Assembly: GCA_028023455.1 (NCBI GenBank)
Contig: JAQFVV010006203.1
Coordinates: 8,028,821 to 8,092,820, forward strand
From: Epiperipatus broadwayi
Lineage: Eukaryota; Onychophora; Udeonychophora; Euonychophora; Peripatidae
Direction of reading: 5' to 3'
Length of the DNA stretch: 64,000 nt
How positions within the stretch are numbered: the stretch's first letter is position 1; the number at the start of each line of letters is the position of its first letter. Of the stretch, positions 34,421 through 48,594 are shown piece by piece. The position numbers were made by a program, and so were the translations under genes. The notes beneath the pieces are model-generated. The model did no database searches, was not told where the DNA came from, and saw only the letters and a program-made list of their open reading frames with translations.

Positions 34421-37400
34421 GTTTATATGAAATTATTTATGAAATAAAAAAGAATGGAGAAATATGGAAGTTGTCTATCTATAAAAAAGAATAATTGTTA
34501 TTGAATTGTTTTTATAAACGCTTGTTGCTAAGGTTACAGCCTTAATATTATTACTTAATAATACTTTTTCTAAATGATTTTTGCATCAAAATACAGACTT
34601 TTCTTTTTTTAGGTATAATTATATTTGTACTTCAAGTTTGGCAGTCATTTGATATATTGGAAACAGAATTTTATCATCATCAGGCCCACATTTGGGTTAC
34701 CATTAGTTATAGTAAAGAAAAAAAGTAAATATGGGAAGATGGGAAAGGATAATCATCCCCATAAAAATAGTCATCATCAATTAACATTGAATTAACAAAT
34801 ATAAAAAAGCATAAGATAATCCGAATTAATTAGAAATAAGTAATTATAATAATAATATAAGCAAATCACCAACATTATCCAAGAATAATCAACAGTTATC
34901 CTTTGAGACTGAATCTAAAAGTTTCTATATGAAAAGATAGTCTACTTATCTGCATGCACTTACTCAAGTGCTAATATATCAATCATAAAAAATGCTGGGA
35001 TTCTGATATATGCTGATCATCATCAATGTTATGTCTATATAATACCATGAGTGCAGGAGTCAACATTTTCTAATCTAAAAACAAATAAAGTGCAGTGGAA
35101 AATGTGACAGTGATTTAATGACATTTTACTAGGATAATTTACAAATCCCTAAATCACAATGCTATAATAATCAAGTCACATATACTGTCCATTCATAGAT
35201 CAGATAACTGGAGGAATAAAGACATTATCAGCACTACATTTTAAAACAATTATTTAATAAAATTAACTAATAAATTAAAAAATTCAGAAAAGATTTGACA
35301 GTATGGTAATTCCAAACCTAATATTTATGAAAAGGAATATAATTTTGTATAACAAAACCTTTTCTTTAAACAGAATTATTTCCATTTTTAATGAATAAAA
35401 TTGAAAACAGCAGTTCATAGAAACAGTCAAAAATGTAAAACTATTTAAAATCTTCCCTTTTTTGTGAAAATGGGAAAATCCCATACCCTTTTTTACAACT
35501 TTGGAGGAAAAACAAAATTAACAAAAACATATTTCAACAAAAAAAAAAACAAAATTATGCACCATTTCCTTATACTAGCAATTATTATTTATATAAAAAT
35601 TATGTGGAATATGTAGATGTGAACATTACAATACATTATATTACTATGGTTTAATTCTTTTTTTGAATTTATAATTTTAAGTTTCTTTCTGAGTCAGCCT
35701 TTTTTCTAGTTTCTCCACTTGTTTAGATTAAACAATCAGAAGTTCTTTCATCAATATTTTCCTTCTGTAGGTTCAAATTTTCATTGTGATGATACAGGGC
35801 ACGTAAACATAGTTAAATTTATCCATTTTACAACAGAACATTTTCCAGATTAATACAGGCTGAATTTATCCATTTTCCAATATAACAATATGCAGATCAG
35901 TCTATCACAGACTGAGACAATCATGCATTTGGATAGAATACAAAACTTACTGCAGATTATTCCCAAGGGTATTCTACTTTTACATTTATAGGCAACATGG
36001 TTGAGGCATAGTGATTTTCAGCTTCTAGCTAAATATTAAAATTAACCCACTTTCCTTTCTTATTTGTTGGAACAATCTTGTATTCATCAAGTCACATATT
36101 ATCTCAGACATGACAATATTAAATCCTTACCCATTGAGTCTTCTTTTATAAAAAGATTATATTCCTGTTTTTTCTTTTAATAAAAAATTTCCAACCACAA
36201 TTATTAAAATTCCTTTATATAGTTATTTTTCTTTTTTCTCAATCACCAAAAAAAAAACAATATAATTTCTTAACTATATTTTTATCTGAATAACATTACT
36301 TTTTGTTTTAGAGAGACAAAAAGAAGGGGAAAATAATCTCCATTAATTAAGACAGTGTTCTTAACAAAAATGCTAAAACCTTATTTCCCTTCTTTTTTTT
36401 AAAAAAAAAGATAAATGATATTTAACACTTCACTCATTTATCCCTCCCACTATTTTTTCCAAAAATTAAAAACCAATAAATAAAAACATCAAAGAAAAAA
36501 AAGAATTTTACTATTTTTTCTTATATTTTTCTTTCTCTTTTACAACCATTCTTAACATCTACAAATATTCACATTCTTATTATTTAAAAAAATATTTGGA
36601 ACACTCTTATTACTACTTTTCGGAATATAAAATCTTTAAATAAGTTACTAATTCTTATTATAAAAATAATCAATTTTCTTTTATCATTACTCCATTCTAA
36701 ATTTACTAGTTTAACTAAACTTGAATCTTTTGACATGGCCAAAGTTTCCCACTATCTGCAATATTACAATATGAATGAATTATTATAAAAAAAAAATAAT
36801 AATTACAAGAGGCACATTTTATGTTAATAGGGACAGGTCTTAAATTCTTACACACATTTTCATCATTTGTTCAGTATTTATCAATATCATATTAATAAAA
36901 TTTGATTTAAAAGTTTCAATTTGTTTTAGCACTCTAAGTTTTATACCATCCATTTCAGACAAATATATTAATGATTTATTACATTAATTAGATATAAATT
37001 TTATATTCTAATAAAAGACTAATATATTTATATTTTTAATTAGGTATAAACATATGAAATGACTGAACTTTATCTCTCTTTTTCCATGGGGAATATATTA
37101 TAAGTTGCACTTAAAATCCCCTCCATCCTATATTCTTAAAATATGTAAATATATATCTCTGAAAGAAACAAATAATCCAAAGATGAACATTTCAGATAAG
37201 CTGACACTCATCAGTTGGCCCAGTCTTAATCTCTTACACATGTTTATCTGTTTTGTAAAAAAGATTATTTAATATTTTTTTAAATTCCAACATATGGCTT
37301 AATAGTCATATTTTTACCTAAATCTTAATCTTTAGTTTTTCAAAGATATAAATAAAGTAACCGATCCAGTTCATTCTATCAAATTTTCGTTAGAAGCGAA

Positions 37401-40400
37401 TGAACGCTATTAATAGAATTACAAATGATTTTTAATGATCAATAAATCAATGGGAAGAGGGAGGGACAGAATACAAACATAATAATCATTATATTTTAAT
37501 TTATAAGCATCAAACATTCTGCAGTCAACACTAATCTCTTTAGATAAATATATTAATGATTATTATTAATTATTTATTAAATTAAAGACTATCTCTAACC
37601 TATATATAATCTTTAAACTTAAGTTAAAGATCAATATATCTATTTTTTTAAAAATTATATGTAACCCGATTGACGGTTAATAGTGCCATCCATGGGTACA
37701 ATGTCTGTAATTCCTAAAAGTAATAAACATTGAAACATAAATAATTTTATAATACATTTTTTTTCCAAAACTACTTAATGATCACGCCCATGCTACCTAA
37801 TGTATGAGTGTATCTTTTTGGCTTAAGATAAATTGAATTAGCTAGGCAATTAACTGCTATGATCAAATGAGGTTTGCCATTGCTTGTCACCCTCTTAATA
37901 TAATTTATTCTAACATCTTAATTTTAAGACTGCATCCTAACTTTTAATAAGCTCCCTCCTTCTCCATTACTAAGTTACAGTGCTACCCGAATAACAAATA
38001 ATTTTTTATAATAATCAAACAGCTAATTTAAAATTTAAAATTACAACATAGAAAATTTGATTTAAAATAATATTTTATAAAAATGTGTAATATATATTAT
38101 CAAATGGACGTTTTAAAAATATTCTTTAATTTAAATTAAAAAAAATATATTATTATAATTTTTTGGCTCTAAATATACATATAATTAAGGATATATTGTT
38201 TAAAATCTGTTGATGTAATTAATTCAATAAAATTAAATCTGAAAAGATAATTCTACTGTTATCAATAGTTGTCGTGAAAGAACTGGCCAAAGTCCAAATT
38301 ATACCGTCTATGTTGATTATGTAAAAAGTAATCATTATTTAATAAATTATTAAACTATTAAAATCGAAAGCTTTCAAATTTGTTGAATGACTCCCCAACA
38401 TATTTTAGTATAATTTTTATACTATAGAATAACAAATATGTAAACCAATGATTGATCTTGTTTTTAAAAAACTAATTAAATTTATACAAATAATATATTC
38501 GACGAATATTTCAAATTATCTTAGGCAGTGTTACATAAATGATTGGCCAGTGTATTGTGTGTGTGTGCGTGCGCGATGTGAATTTTTGTGTACAGTACTT
38601 TGTTTAACGTAGTGATTGAAATGCAGATTCTGGGTCAAAGTTCATGCATCGCACGCCACTGCAGCGCAGTCGCCTCCGGTGTTCGAACGTCTTATTAGCA
38701 ATAAAAACTTTCGATTATTTACTTTTTTCTTTTTTAAATATTACGAATATACAAAAACAATTACTCTCATTTTGAAAACAATAAGCGTCTGATTAAATAT
38801 TAACATAATTAATTAACATTAATTAACTCCAATATGAGATTGAAAATCCGGTATTCACTCATAATAGTTATGAGCTGACTTTTAATTCTAAAGCTCCTTC
38901 ATCGAGGTTTGGCTTATCATACTTGATGCTTAAATATAATATGACCTCCCATGAAACTAACTACCTCCCAAGAAATTAATCACTCAATTAAGAAACTTTT
39001 AGTGTAATACTTAATTCACCTACCTGACATGGTCATGAACTGAGATCGAATCCAGACTGTATGAATAATTAAAATTATTTTAAATCATTAAACGATTTTC
39101 CCCCAGTTACATTCTCTTATATAAATTAGCTAGTCATTCAATAATAAACATAAAAGATTTTGTAGCTATGTTTAGTTAGAGAGTTAAAGACTCAGATTAA
39201 TATTGGTTGATTATTTGAGTGTGATGCTGATTGTAAAACTAAAAAAATATGATTATAATGTGATGCAGTCTTCATTATTAGTTGAGGAAGGATTACATTC
39301 TTAAAGGTGATGAGAAGTATATCTTTACCTGTTTTTAAAAATGATCACTCATATTGAATATATAATGATTAAATGGTTCAACCTGCATATTTACTATGTA
39401 AAAGAGGGATACATTCTCATAATAAATTTGCAAAGAAAAAGATACATATGCAGTAGGCAATGAAAGTATATATGTGTATCTAAGTTGTTAACTTTGAGGC
39501 ATACTTAAATATGTATAAAATGGAAATATAATTATTATAAATAAAAATATATTATTTTAAATATATAATTAAAAGTGCTCTAATCTTGTATAAGATTTGT
39601 GTAGGTATTGAAATTAAAGAGTTACAGATAGTAAAATGTATGTTTGACTGCAAGTAAATTTAAACTTAGAATCAAGCCTTTTGTATTTAAAATATATCGA
39701 TAATTATCAGTAGGAGGGTGGAGATACAACTATTTTAAATCTCTAAAACATCTGTTAAGAGACATTTGGTTCATGAAATAAGTGTTCAATTTGAGAAGAT
39801 AGTCCGAGGTTTTTTTTACCCAGGTTAAAAAGAAATGAAGTAGTAATGTAATATAGTTCCACGTATAAAATTAAAATTTGCTTGATTATATAGTTTTTTA
39901 CAGCATAAATATTAATTATTTCCTGATTTTCATCTCCACATTTATTGTATTATTTCGATGTAATATAAAACATTATACTTGCATTTCAGATGAGGAAATT
40001 TATGAGAAACACAATTATTATCTATAACAATAGTTTTATTTAACATAATATAATAAAAACAATATAACGTTTATATTTACATATTTACATGATTAACATA
40101 ATGAAATAGGGGATATTTTTTGACATAAAATATTTTTAATTATTATTTATTCAGCAAAAGTCATTGTAAAATAATATTTCATCAACTTTGTTTTTATTTC
40201 TTTTACAGCAGTGCCACATTGTAGTATCAATATATGATAAAACGACAGACCCTATATATAAGCATACTATTCATACATTAGGATTCCTTCTCCAAGCAAG
40301 CATTAAACTCCCAAGTGGTAGGATGATTTAAATAGAGAAGTTATAGTTTTTTAAAAATAGATATAATAATTATGCATTAGTAAACAAAGAATTACCATTA

Positions 40401-41559
40401 CAATTCTGATAATATTATGGAATCAAAATACATTTTAACGTCAAAATAATTTTCATTAATCAGAATGACCAATTCCTAAATAGTACTGGTATTAGCTTAA
40501 CTTATTAGATATTAACTTTATTTTTTATATATTTTTATTTAAATTTAATGTTAATTTTCTTATTGTATTTAAGGTGGTCACTCAAATAAATATATATAAA
40601 CAAAATTAAATTCAACATGGGAATAAATTATTATGTTATTGGTAACAGTCTTTTTTGTTCTTTCTTTTATTTAAGTAAATGTCAGTACTTCTTAAAAATT
40701 TGGTCTTTTCTCCTGGGTTTGTAGTCAAATTAAAATAGTTATTTTCATAATAACAATTCAGCTTATCTTCAGACATCAAATTTTTTTTAGCTATATCAAT
40801 TTAAATAATGTATTTGGAACATTGACAGAATCTTGTATAATTTCTGGTCTGGAAAATCTGGGACGCTTAAGTCAAGGCACATCAATAAAAGGAATTTCTT
40901 ACCGATATCTAGGTTTACTATTTCAAAGCAGGAATATAACATTGTAAATTATAGAATGGTGAGCAATCAAAAAATACACGTACTTGCTGAAACTCCATGT
41001 ATAAAATGTTTATAAGCATCTTACTTACCGAATTTATATAGTTTCCTACTATTAAGTACTGGATATTATCTCTCAATTCCTCATAAGTTTCACTTGTTAA
41101 AAGATAAGTAAGTAAAAACAATATTGTTTTTTTTTTTTGTCAGTAAAGTGAGCAAAAAAGTACCATTATCTGATTCAGAATAAGAATAAGATTAAAACAT
41201 CCTTTTCATGTAGCCAATGTACATGAGGTTTTTTATTCAGATGCAAATTTTTAAATAAAATTTTTACTTTATTCTTCAGATTTTTGTAATTTACCAATGT
41301 AATAGGTAATCTCTTAATGTAGTGGCCACTTGGATAGTCATTTCAACTTAAAAAAAAAAGAGATTAAAAATAACTGCCATACAGATGAGTTTTGTGATGG
41401 CTAGGCAAACCAATCAGTAAACCACAAATATGTCCACATATAAAAACAACATTGCACTTCTTTAGAATATCATTGAGATAATCCTTATACTATAAATGAG
41501 GTCAACCTCTCCCATAAATAATCAAGTATACATAAAATATCCTTTTAGAAAGTCTTGAT
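34421..41559. other. Long AT-rich region with no supported gene
   Basis: No exon, transposase or reverse transcriptase frame recognised. Short frames (35284-35484, 40833-41015, 40918-41121) lack motifs. 37145-37245 holds a SINE copy, listed separately. GC-richer pieces at 38620-38700 and 39020-39065 contain box B-like words (TGTTCGAACGT; GATCGAATCC), possible SINE debris. Confidence 0.4.
37145..37245 (-). mobile_element. HHR-SINE copy 4, dead ribozyme
   Basis: Minus reading keeps GGGCCAACTGATGAGTG and a GAAATGTTCAT, but helix II no longer pairs. Head and tail are short. Confidence 0.5.
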
Positions 41560-42720
41560 TATTTACATGTCCATTCCAAGAAAAGTATAACTTTACATTA
41601 CAACCAGAAATTTGGAGAACATATTGATTGGCTTTATGATCTTGCAATTTTATGGAGCAACTTTAAGTGAAAAGTTTCTAATGTCTCTATGTTGCGTCAA
41701 TAGGGCCTTCAAGTTCCACTTCCATACAATAAATTAATAAAAAATTGCTCTCTATACAATTTCTCTGTGATGAAATATCTTAATACCAGACTTTTAAAAG
41801 AGCGGAACACATTAATGTCTCTGCTACATCTCGTAAGTAAATCTACTTTTTCTTTTATAAAACTATCAAAATATTAAAATGGTTTATATTTTTAAGTTGA
41901 TAACATCTAAGCTAAAAGATGCCGAGGCTTTTCCTCTTATCATTGACTGATAAAGATCTTAAATTTTTTTAAGCATTAATTATTAAATAAATGTTTTTAT
42001 ATATTGCATTCAAAACATAAATACATTCTGAAGATCGTATTTTTAATGGGCAAAAATAATATTAACATCATAATACTGTAAATCCAGAATCCAAGAAAAT
42101 AAAATTCTCGCTTTTGCTTTTAATCAATTTAAATTAAAAATTCCGCTATCAGACATGTGTGCATATTGATCTATATTTTAATAAATCATCTATAAACACA
42201 TCCAAAGGTCATGCTAATAAATGTTGAAAACAATATTTAATGCTAGTTTTAATTTCAAATGACTCATATTTTTCACCTGTAATAGTATCGTAAACTTTTG
42301 GTAAATAACCAACTAATTTTATACAAGATCACAAAACTGCTCGATAATATAAAAGCTGTATAATATAAATAAAGTTTGATACACTATCAACTAATTGCAA
42401 ACATTGGCATAAACCTATTAGATGAATTAATTCAAATGCCTTGCCTAAATCACGAAAAGCAATATATAAATTACTCTTCTATTTCTCAAACTTTGGTCGC
42501 ATTTGCCTAGCAACAAAAATCATGTCTATATTGCTCCTTGCTGATCTAAAATCATATTGATTCTCTGCTAACGATTTATCTATGACTTGAAGTAATCTAT
42601 TCAAAAATTTTTTTGAAAGAACTTTTGCTATATAATAATATTCTACACGTTTCTTTCATGTTTAAAAATTGGAACAATGGAAGCATCTGTCTCTTTCTTT
42701 TTCTTCTTTAGTCACTTAAG
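41560..42720 (-). pseudogene. Non-LTR retrotransposon reverse transcriptase, decayed
   Basis: Minus frames read SKKFLNRLLQVIDKSLAENQ, then FRSARSNIDMIFVARQM, then LYIAFRDLGKAFELI. This is the reverse transcriptase region with the GFR...DMIF.RQ...L...F.DL.KAFD pattern, broken by a stop after ..PKFEK. Farther on (about 41760-41640) RNIETLETFHLKLLHKI resembles the C-terminal part with the YG-ETWT...LE-FH-K context. The catalytic FADD/YADD box is not readable. The sequence differs from the RTE copy at 57519-60160, so this is a second LINE family. Confidence 0.65.
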
Positions 42721-43734
42721 ATAGTGTACAGCCCAGTTATTATAAGCCATTCATGCCATAAGCCATCTTTCTATATTAACTGTGATAAGGAACTGTGTGT
42801 TTGCAGAACCATATTCCAATCCTTTAACTGTATGTACACTGTATCTAATTCCAATTCCTGTTTAGCTCAAACTCTTGAGAATAAAAAAAACAATGACGAA
42901 AACAGATTTAGTAGAATGAAATTGTGATCTTTGTCAGCTGAAACACTGTCTCAGATACAATTCCAAATTGAATCATTAGTGATTGTACTACATCAAGTAA
43001 AGATCATGTATAAGGATCATTCTACTAAGTCAGTTTTCATCATCATTTTCTTTATTCTCAAGGGCTTGAACTAAACGGGAATTTGAATGAGATACACTGT
43101 GCATATAATTAAGGAATTGAAATATAGTTGCACAAACACTGAAGTTCCTTAACACAATCAATATTGAGATGTGGTTGAATGGCATCAAAGGCTTATGAAG
43201 ACTGGACTGTACACTTTCTAAACCAAAAAAGAAAAGAGGAAGACAGATTGGTTTGTTTTTATCAAATACAGTCACTTAAAATTTCATAAATTTTTATAGG
43301 TGATAAATTAAAATAATGTTACTTAAAACTATCAGAAATTTTATGTGAATTTTAATTACACACCCACACACACAACTTTGATGAAAATTAAAAATATACT
43401 TTCAAGCTATCGAAAAGTTGCCAAACTTTTTTCAATACCTTTATACCATTGTCATGACTGATGTTGAAATAATGTTACAAAAAGTATGATTTTAATTAAA
43501 TTTTAATTGCAATTAAATTAAATACTATTAGAATATAGGTTAAGAGTGTGTCTTGAATAAAAAATAAACCATATTAATAATTTTTATTAGTCATTCATTA
43601 GACTAGAGATTAGAAAATAATGAATAATATTTCTGTAGTATAATTTTCATTACACTACTCTCATGCAAGAAAGAAACTGGTTTCCATCTGCTTTTAACAC
43701 CTTGTGGAGGGATGTGTTCATAAACATATGACCA

Positions 43735-43843
43735 AAGACATGTGAAAAAGATCTATGATATTGAAGATACACATTTCATGCTGAACCAACTCTCATCAGT
43801 TGGCCCAGATACAATCTCTTAAACATATCTTTATCATTGTTCA

Positions 43844-43886
<43 letters not shown>

Positions 43887-43903
43887 TGATAAATATATAT
43901 ATA

Positions 43904-43943
<40 letters not shown>

Positions 43944-44120
43944 TTATTACACTTTAATTAATGTGTCAAATGAGCTGCTCTCCATAACTGTGACACAAAT
44001 CACTTAATGAAAATGTGTATACTGAACTTTGATAAAGATATGTGTAAGAGATTATGGTCTGGTTTAGCATGAAATATGCATCTCGGCGATCTTAGATCTT
44101 TTTCACATATCTTTTGGTGA
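43735..44120. mobile_element. HHR-SINE inverted pair around (TA)n(GA)n
   Basis: A minus copy at 43735-43830 (CTGATGA at 43799-43793, GAAA at 43777-43774, helix II spoiled by an A-A mismatch) and a plus copy at 44035-44120 lacking the CTGATGA box. They share the outer word ATGTGAAAAAGATCT in inverted orientation. Between them are TA and GA microsatellites (43846-43940). Confidence 0.6.
43846..43940 (+). repeat. (TA)n and (GA)n microsatellites
   Basis: (TA)n to 43866, then GA runs at 43867-43885 and about 43909-43940. Confidence 0.9.
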
Positions 44121-46320
44121 GATATTTATTATTACATTCCTTCACAAGTGTTAAAAGGAGATAGAAATCAGTCACTACCTTATATGAGAACAGTGTAGTG
44201 AAAATTATACTACAGAAAAAAACTATGTTCTTTTATTTTCCATATCTGGTAATCTCTTTTTTTTCACATAATGCCAATATTAACCCTAAAAAGCAAATGG
44301 CCCATCACAATTTCATGATTTAAAATTAAATTGCAATTAGAGTTGTTAATGAATGATTACAGTAATGGATATGTAATTTAATTCTTATATTTAAATTTGT
44401 GTTGCCCAATAATACATTGAATAACAACTAGAATCTCAATACTTCCAAAAGTATTTAGCATTATATTTTTGCTAGGATTTATTTCATCTTTTAAAATGTT
44501 AATGAAGTGAGGAAATAATTATTTAAATATATGCTAGTGCAAGTTGTTACAGCAGATATAAGATGGAAATGCAAAACAGTTCAATTACAAGATCATATTT
44601 AATGTTAAACCTAATAATAATAATAACCACTAATAATAATAATAACAGCAATAATATCAACAGCAGCAAAAACAACAACATAATAATAGTCATAATTAAT
44701 GAATATCAGTCTATTAAGCAAATATACTACTTTGAGTTTAATGTTGGTTTTCAGTCTCCTATTAATTTGAATAGGCTCATTAATAATTCAAAAAATAAAA
44801 TAAATCTTATGCAAAAAGCTTATGTTATATATTCTGTGGAGGGGTGAAAATCTTTATTATTAATGAATATATTATGCGGAGACTAGGGGAAATTTAAATA
44901 CAAGAATCAAGCAAGCATTCATGAATACAATTGCTTAAAAACAGATTCTAATTATAATTAATTTTTTGAATCATCAAAGGAGATGGAGCACATATTTGAT
45001 CTTGATAGTATCAGTGTTGTGAGTGAAGAAAGCCATCACCAGAGACAAAGGATAAAAAATTTGCAATCACCAGAGATAAAGGATAAAAAAATTATAATTT
45101 AAACCATACACTCATCAATATTTGAATAATTTAATGAACTCTTAATTGGAATTTTAATTTATACAATGGTTTCATTTATGTGGTATTATTTCAATACCAG
45201 TGATAATATACGGTGTATGAGTACTGAAGCCTACTTGGCAACATTTGAATAGCTTGAAATTATATTTTACTCCACATCAAATATTTTGTGACATTATTTA
45301 CATATTAAATTGGTCAGACTGATTCACGGTTGAATGACTAGCACTTAGAAATTAGAAGTTTATCTCTCCAAAGATATCACATATTATTTGGTATTGCTTA
45401 AACTAACTGATAGTTTATTTGTGGGTATAAGGATATTAAATGAGTAGTAATTAGCTCCCACTTTATACATTTGATTATAGGCTTATTTGAAGAAAATCTT
45501 GTGGACATCTATTTCAATTACAATTTACACTCAGTGGAGTTTATTATTTCATCTAAATAAATATCCATATAAGAACCTGGAAAATAATTGAAAATGATTA
45601 GTTTTTGTTTGATACATATGTGTTTGATACTAGTGAACACTATTTTTATTGAAAACTTTTATCTTCAATAATATATATATATATATATATATAACATTAA
45701 AATTCTACTGACAATGAAGAAAAAAGCATTACTCATGTGGCTTTAAAACTGCCACATGATAATACTTTGAGCAGTTTTTCATCCTTGTTTTATCTTCTAG
45801 CTAGAGTAACTTGATATCCATTTATAGACTGATACTGTATAATTACTTGAACTGATTTAGTACAACTTAATGTTCAAGCGCCAACTTTTATGTACTCATT
45901 AATTTGATCACTTACTATTTAATACATCATTTAATTATTATTATTAATTATTTATTAAGTTAAAATTTACTGAATCAGTTTTAGTTAAGGTATAAACTTT
46001 AAACTTAAGTAAAGATTAATAAGGCTAATCTTAATAAATACAAGCACAGATTCTAGTTAATATCTTCTATCTGAAAAAATTTCTAACGTTGATTAGAATT
46101 TGGAGTCAAAATTATACTCTTTATTGGATATTTCACAAAAATTCACACCGTAAAACAAATAATGCATTTCTAATCCTATATTCAGTTAATGCCAAATGCT
46201 TTTATTATAAAATCAGACGTTGTAGGCTTTTAGGTCAAAAAATAATTTTTTTTAAATCAGAAAATTTCAGTATTTGTCATAAAACATGAAATGATTTAAA
46301 AATTTATATGAAATGGAAGG
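44121..46320. other. AT-rich stretch, no gene seen
   Basis: A frame at 44563-44847 is an Asn-rich translation of AAT repeats. (TA)n lies at 45670-45693. Nothing else recognised. Confidence 0.4.
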
Positions 46321-46324
46321 CCGA

Positions 46325-46575
46325 AGAGTTGTGGGTTGGAGTAGTTTGAAGCCTGTCCATTAAAGTACGAAAATTGGCTATCTTAATATAAAACTGAGTA
46401 CTGATAGTATATATGTGTGGAGATAGTAATCTGGCCCAACTGATGAGAGTTGGTTTAGCACAAAATACGTACATTTATCTTTTCAACATATGTGTGATTA
46501 GGTGGGTCAGCAATATAAGATGGCACTGAGAGTTGTGGCCCATGTGAAAGTCTGAATTCGAATCCCGCATATATT
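46325..46575 (+). mobile_element. HHR-SINE copy 7, most complete layout
   Basis: This copy shows the whole family order. The head GAAGCCTGTCCATTAAAGT is followed by a segment ending ATAAAACTGAGTACTG and a short TA tract. Then come the ribozyme (from 46425), the tRNA-like part, and a good box B in GAATTCGAATCCC (about 46553-46565). The ribozyme has CTGATGA (46440-46446), but G12 is replaced by A (46462) and helix II has a mismatch, so it cannot cleave. Confidence 0.65.
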
Positions 46576-47286
46576 ACATATATAAATGCAGGTGTTAAGC
46601 CTGTACAGTGTATTAAAATTACTTTTATAAATTTTTAAAGATTATTAATTTACAAGGTAGGACAAAAATTATTCATTTTTATTAATAATCTCAATAACAT
46701 TTTAATACATCATAACTAATAGTGATATATATTCCTTGTATTGTGGAATAAAATAAACCTACATACGTACAAAAAAATCTATATCAAAGCCAACTGCTAA
46801 ATAGTAAAACTATATATATATATATGCGTGCAAAGACAAATGTTTCTAAGGAAAATTGTATTAATAATAGGCCTCTTTATTAGATCGCATAGTTAATTTA
46901 AAACGATAGTCATGTCTTCAATCTTAGTTTATATAAAGACGGGAAATTTGATAAGTAGTACTTCAAATTGACACCAAATGTAAATCTAGCTTCTTTCAAT
47001 ATGCAATAACTAACAAATGCAGGGTTTTTAACTACATATAAACGCTGGAACTATTAATGTTTCTGAAGCTACTTATTTCAATGATCAACCCTCTAGGTCA
47101 GATTGCAGAAAAATGTAAAACGTCCATTTATTACTTCAATTTCAGTTCTCATGCCAATGACAATTTTGATAAGATATTAAAAAGAGCAAGCTTTAAATTG
47201 ATACTAGATGTAAATATAATATTTTTCAATATAAAAAATCATTAAATATCGTTTGGAAACATGTTTATGTGTGTGTGTGTGTACGG

Positions 47287-47345
<59 letters not shown>

Positions 47346-48229
47346 GAGAGAAAGTGAGTGAGTGAGAAAGAGAGGAGGAGGAGGAGAATCAGTAAAATAT
47401 ATTAAAACAAACAGTTTTTATCAATAAAACAGCATGTCTTTTTTTGTCTTACATTTAATATATCATTTCAGAGTAGCTTTCTTTATTTTACTTCAGAATC
47501 TTATATTGTATGTAATCTTGAATAATCTATGAACACAGATGTTAATGCTATTACATTCTCATGCCTCGACTAATTTTGTCAATAAAGAATTTGAATTTAA
47601 CATGTTTATAATGAATATCTCTGTAATAGAGTGAAGAATGCTCTTTCTGATATTTTGTTAGTGCAAATCATTCTTGCTAAAAAAATGAAAGATGCTAAAA
47701 AAAATTGAGGCCATTAAAGTGACGTAGATCAGAAAATTTTGCTTAAATTAAAAATCTTAGAGAGTTATTAATTTCAAACTATTGGCTTGAAATAAGTGAT
47801 AAAGTCCAAACATTTTATTGGCAAAGACCATAAGTTAGAATCTAGTTTGAGGATGTGGATTTGGTAACATTCCCATCCAGAATCCATCGATTATTAAAAC
47901 TTACTATAGATAGCACGAGCAGAGTGGAGAGAGTTATTTCTAAAACAATAGTTTATGTAAAGTTATTTTATTTAATAAAAGTATTTAAAAAATATTTTTT
48001 TACATAATATCATTACTTATAGATATGCAATAAAATCCAGAACAAAATCATCTGGCCTTAAGCTATTAATTAATATTTTAAGATTCTTTAATTTCTTCTA
48101 GATTGGATTCCATTAATAACTTCTTTATCTAATGCTCTGTTTTCACACTATATTTCTAACCCATTGATGTATGTTTCCTTTGTGTAAACAGTCCTGGGAC
48201 GGTAGTGGACAAAATGGTGGACTTTAGAG
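46576..48229. other. AT-rich stretch with a large (GA)n
   Basis: Contains (GA)n at 47288-47342, continuing as GAG-rich DNA to about 47388. No gene recognised. Confidence 0.5.
47288..47388 (+). repeat. (GA)n microsatellite and purine tract
   Basis: About 26 GA units, then a GGAG/GAGT-rich purine run. It could form triplex DNA. Confidence 0.9.
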
Positions 48230-48594
48230 CAGTAGTGGGCAATCTGTGAGTCATGATCTCTCAGCGAGGTCGCAAAATTTTTTAAGAAAATCTTTTAAGG
48301 TTTGGATAATGGTAAGTTTGTTTTAAAATTATTTTTGTATGCCTCATAATTTTTTTTTTAAGTATAAAATTTGTTTCAAAAATTTCATTTCAAATCATTA
48401 TCTGCTTAATACTTAAATATTAGAAAATACACATTTGCATATTAGTTAAAACTATTATCGTCATATCATGACTATCTTTTCATACTGATGCATTATAATT
48501 TAGGCATGGTAAAAAAAAGTAATGAGTTGCGTCAGATTTTCGTCTAAAGAAGGTATTCGGTAGTCACTAGCATAAAAAAGATTAAGAATCACTG
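48230..48594. mobile_element. hAT-like MITE
   Basis: Ends CAGTAGTGGGCAATCTGTGA and, inverted, CAGTGATTCTTAATCTTTTT, the CAGTGGTTCTCAA-type ends common in hAT elements. Flanking 8-mers CTTTAGAG (48222-48229) and CTCTAGAG (48595-48602) differ at one base, fitting the 8-bp hAT target duplication. Non-coding, 365 bp. The outer flanks also show inverted similarity, so the true tips could lie slightly outside. Confidence 0.6.

Noticed and set aside
43435-43470. CTGATGTTGAAAT
   Set aside because: No helix II between the boxes.
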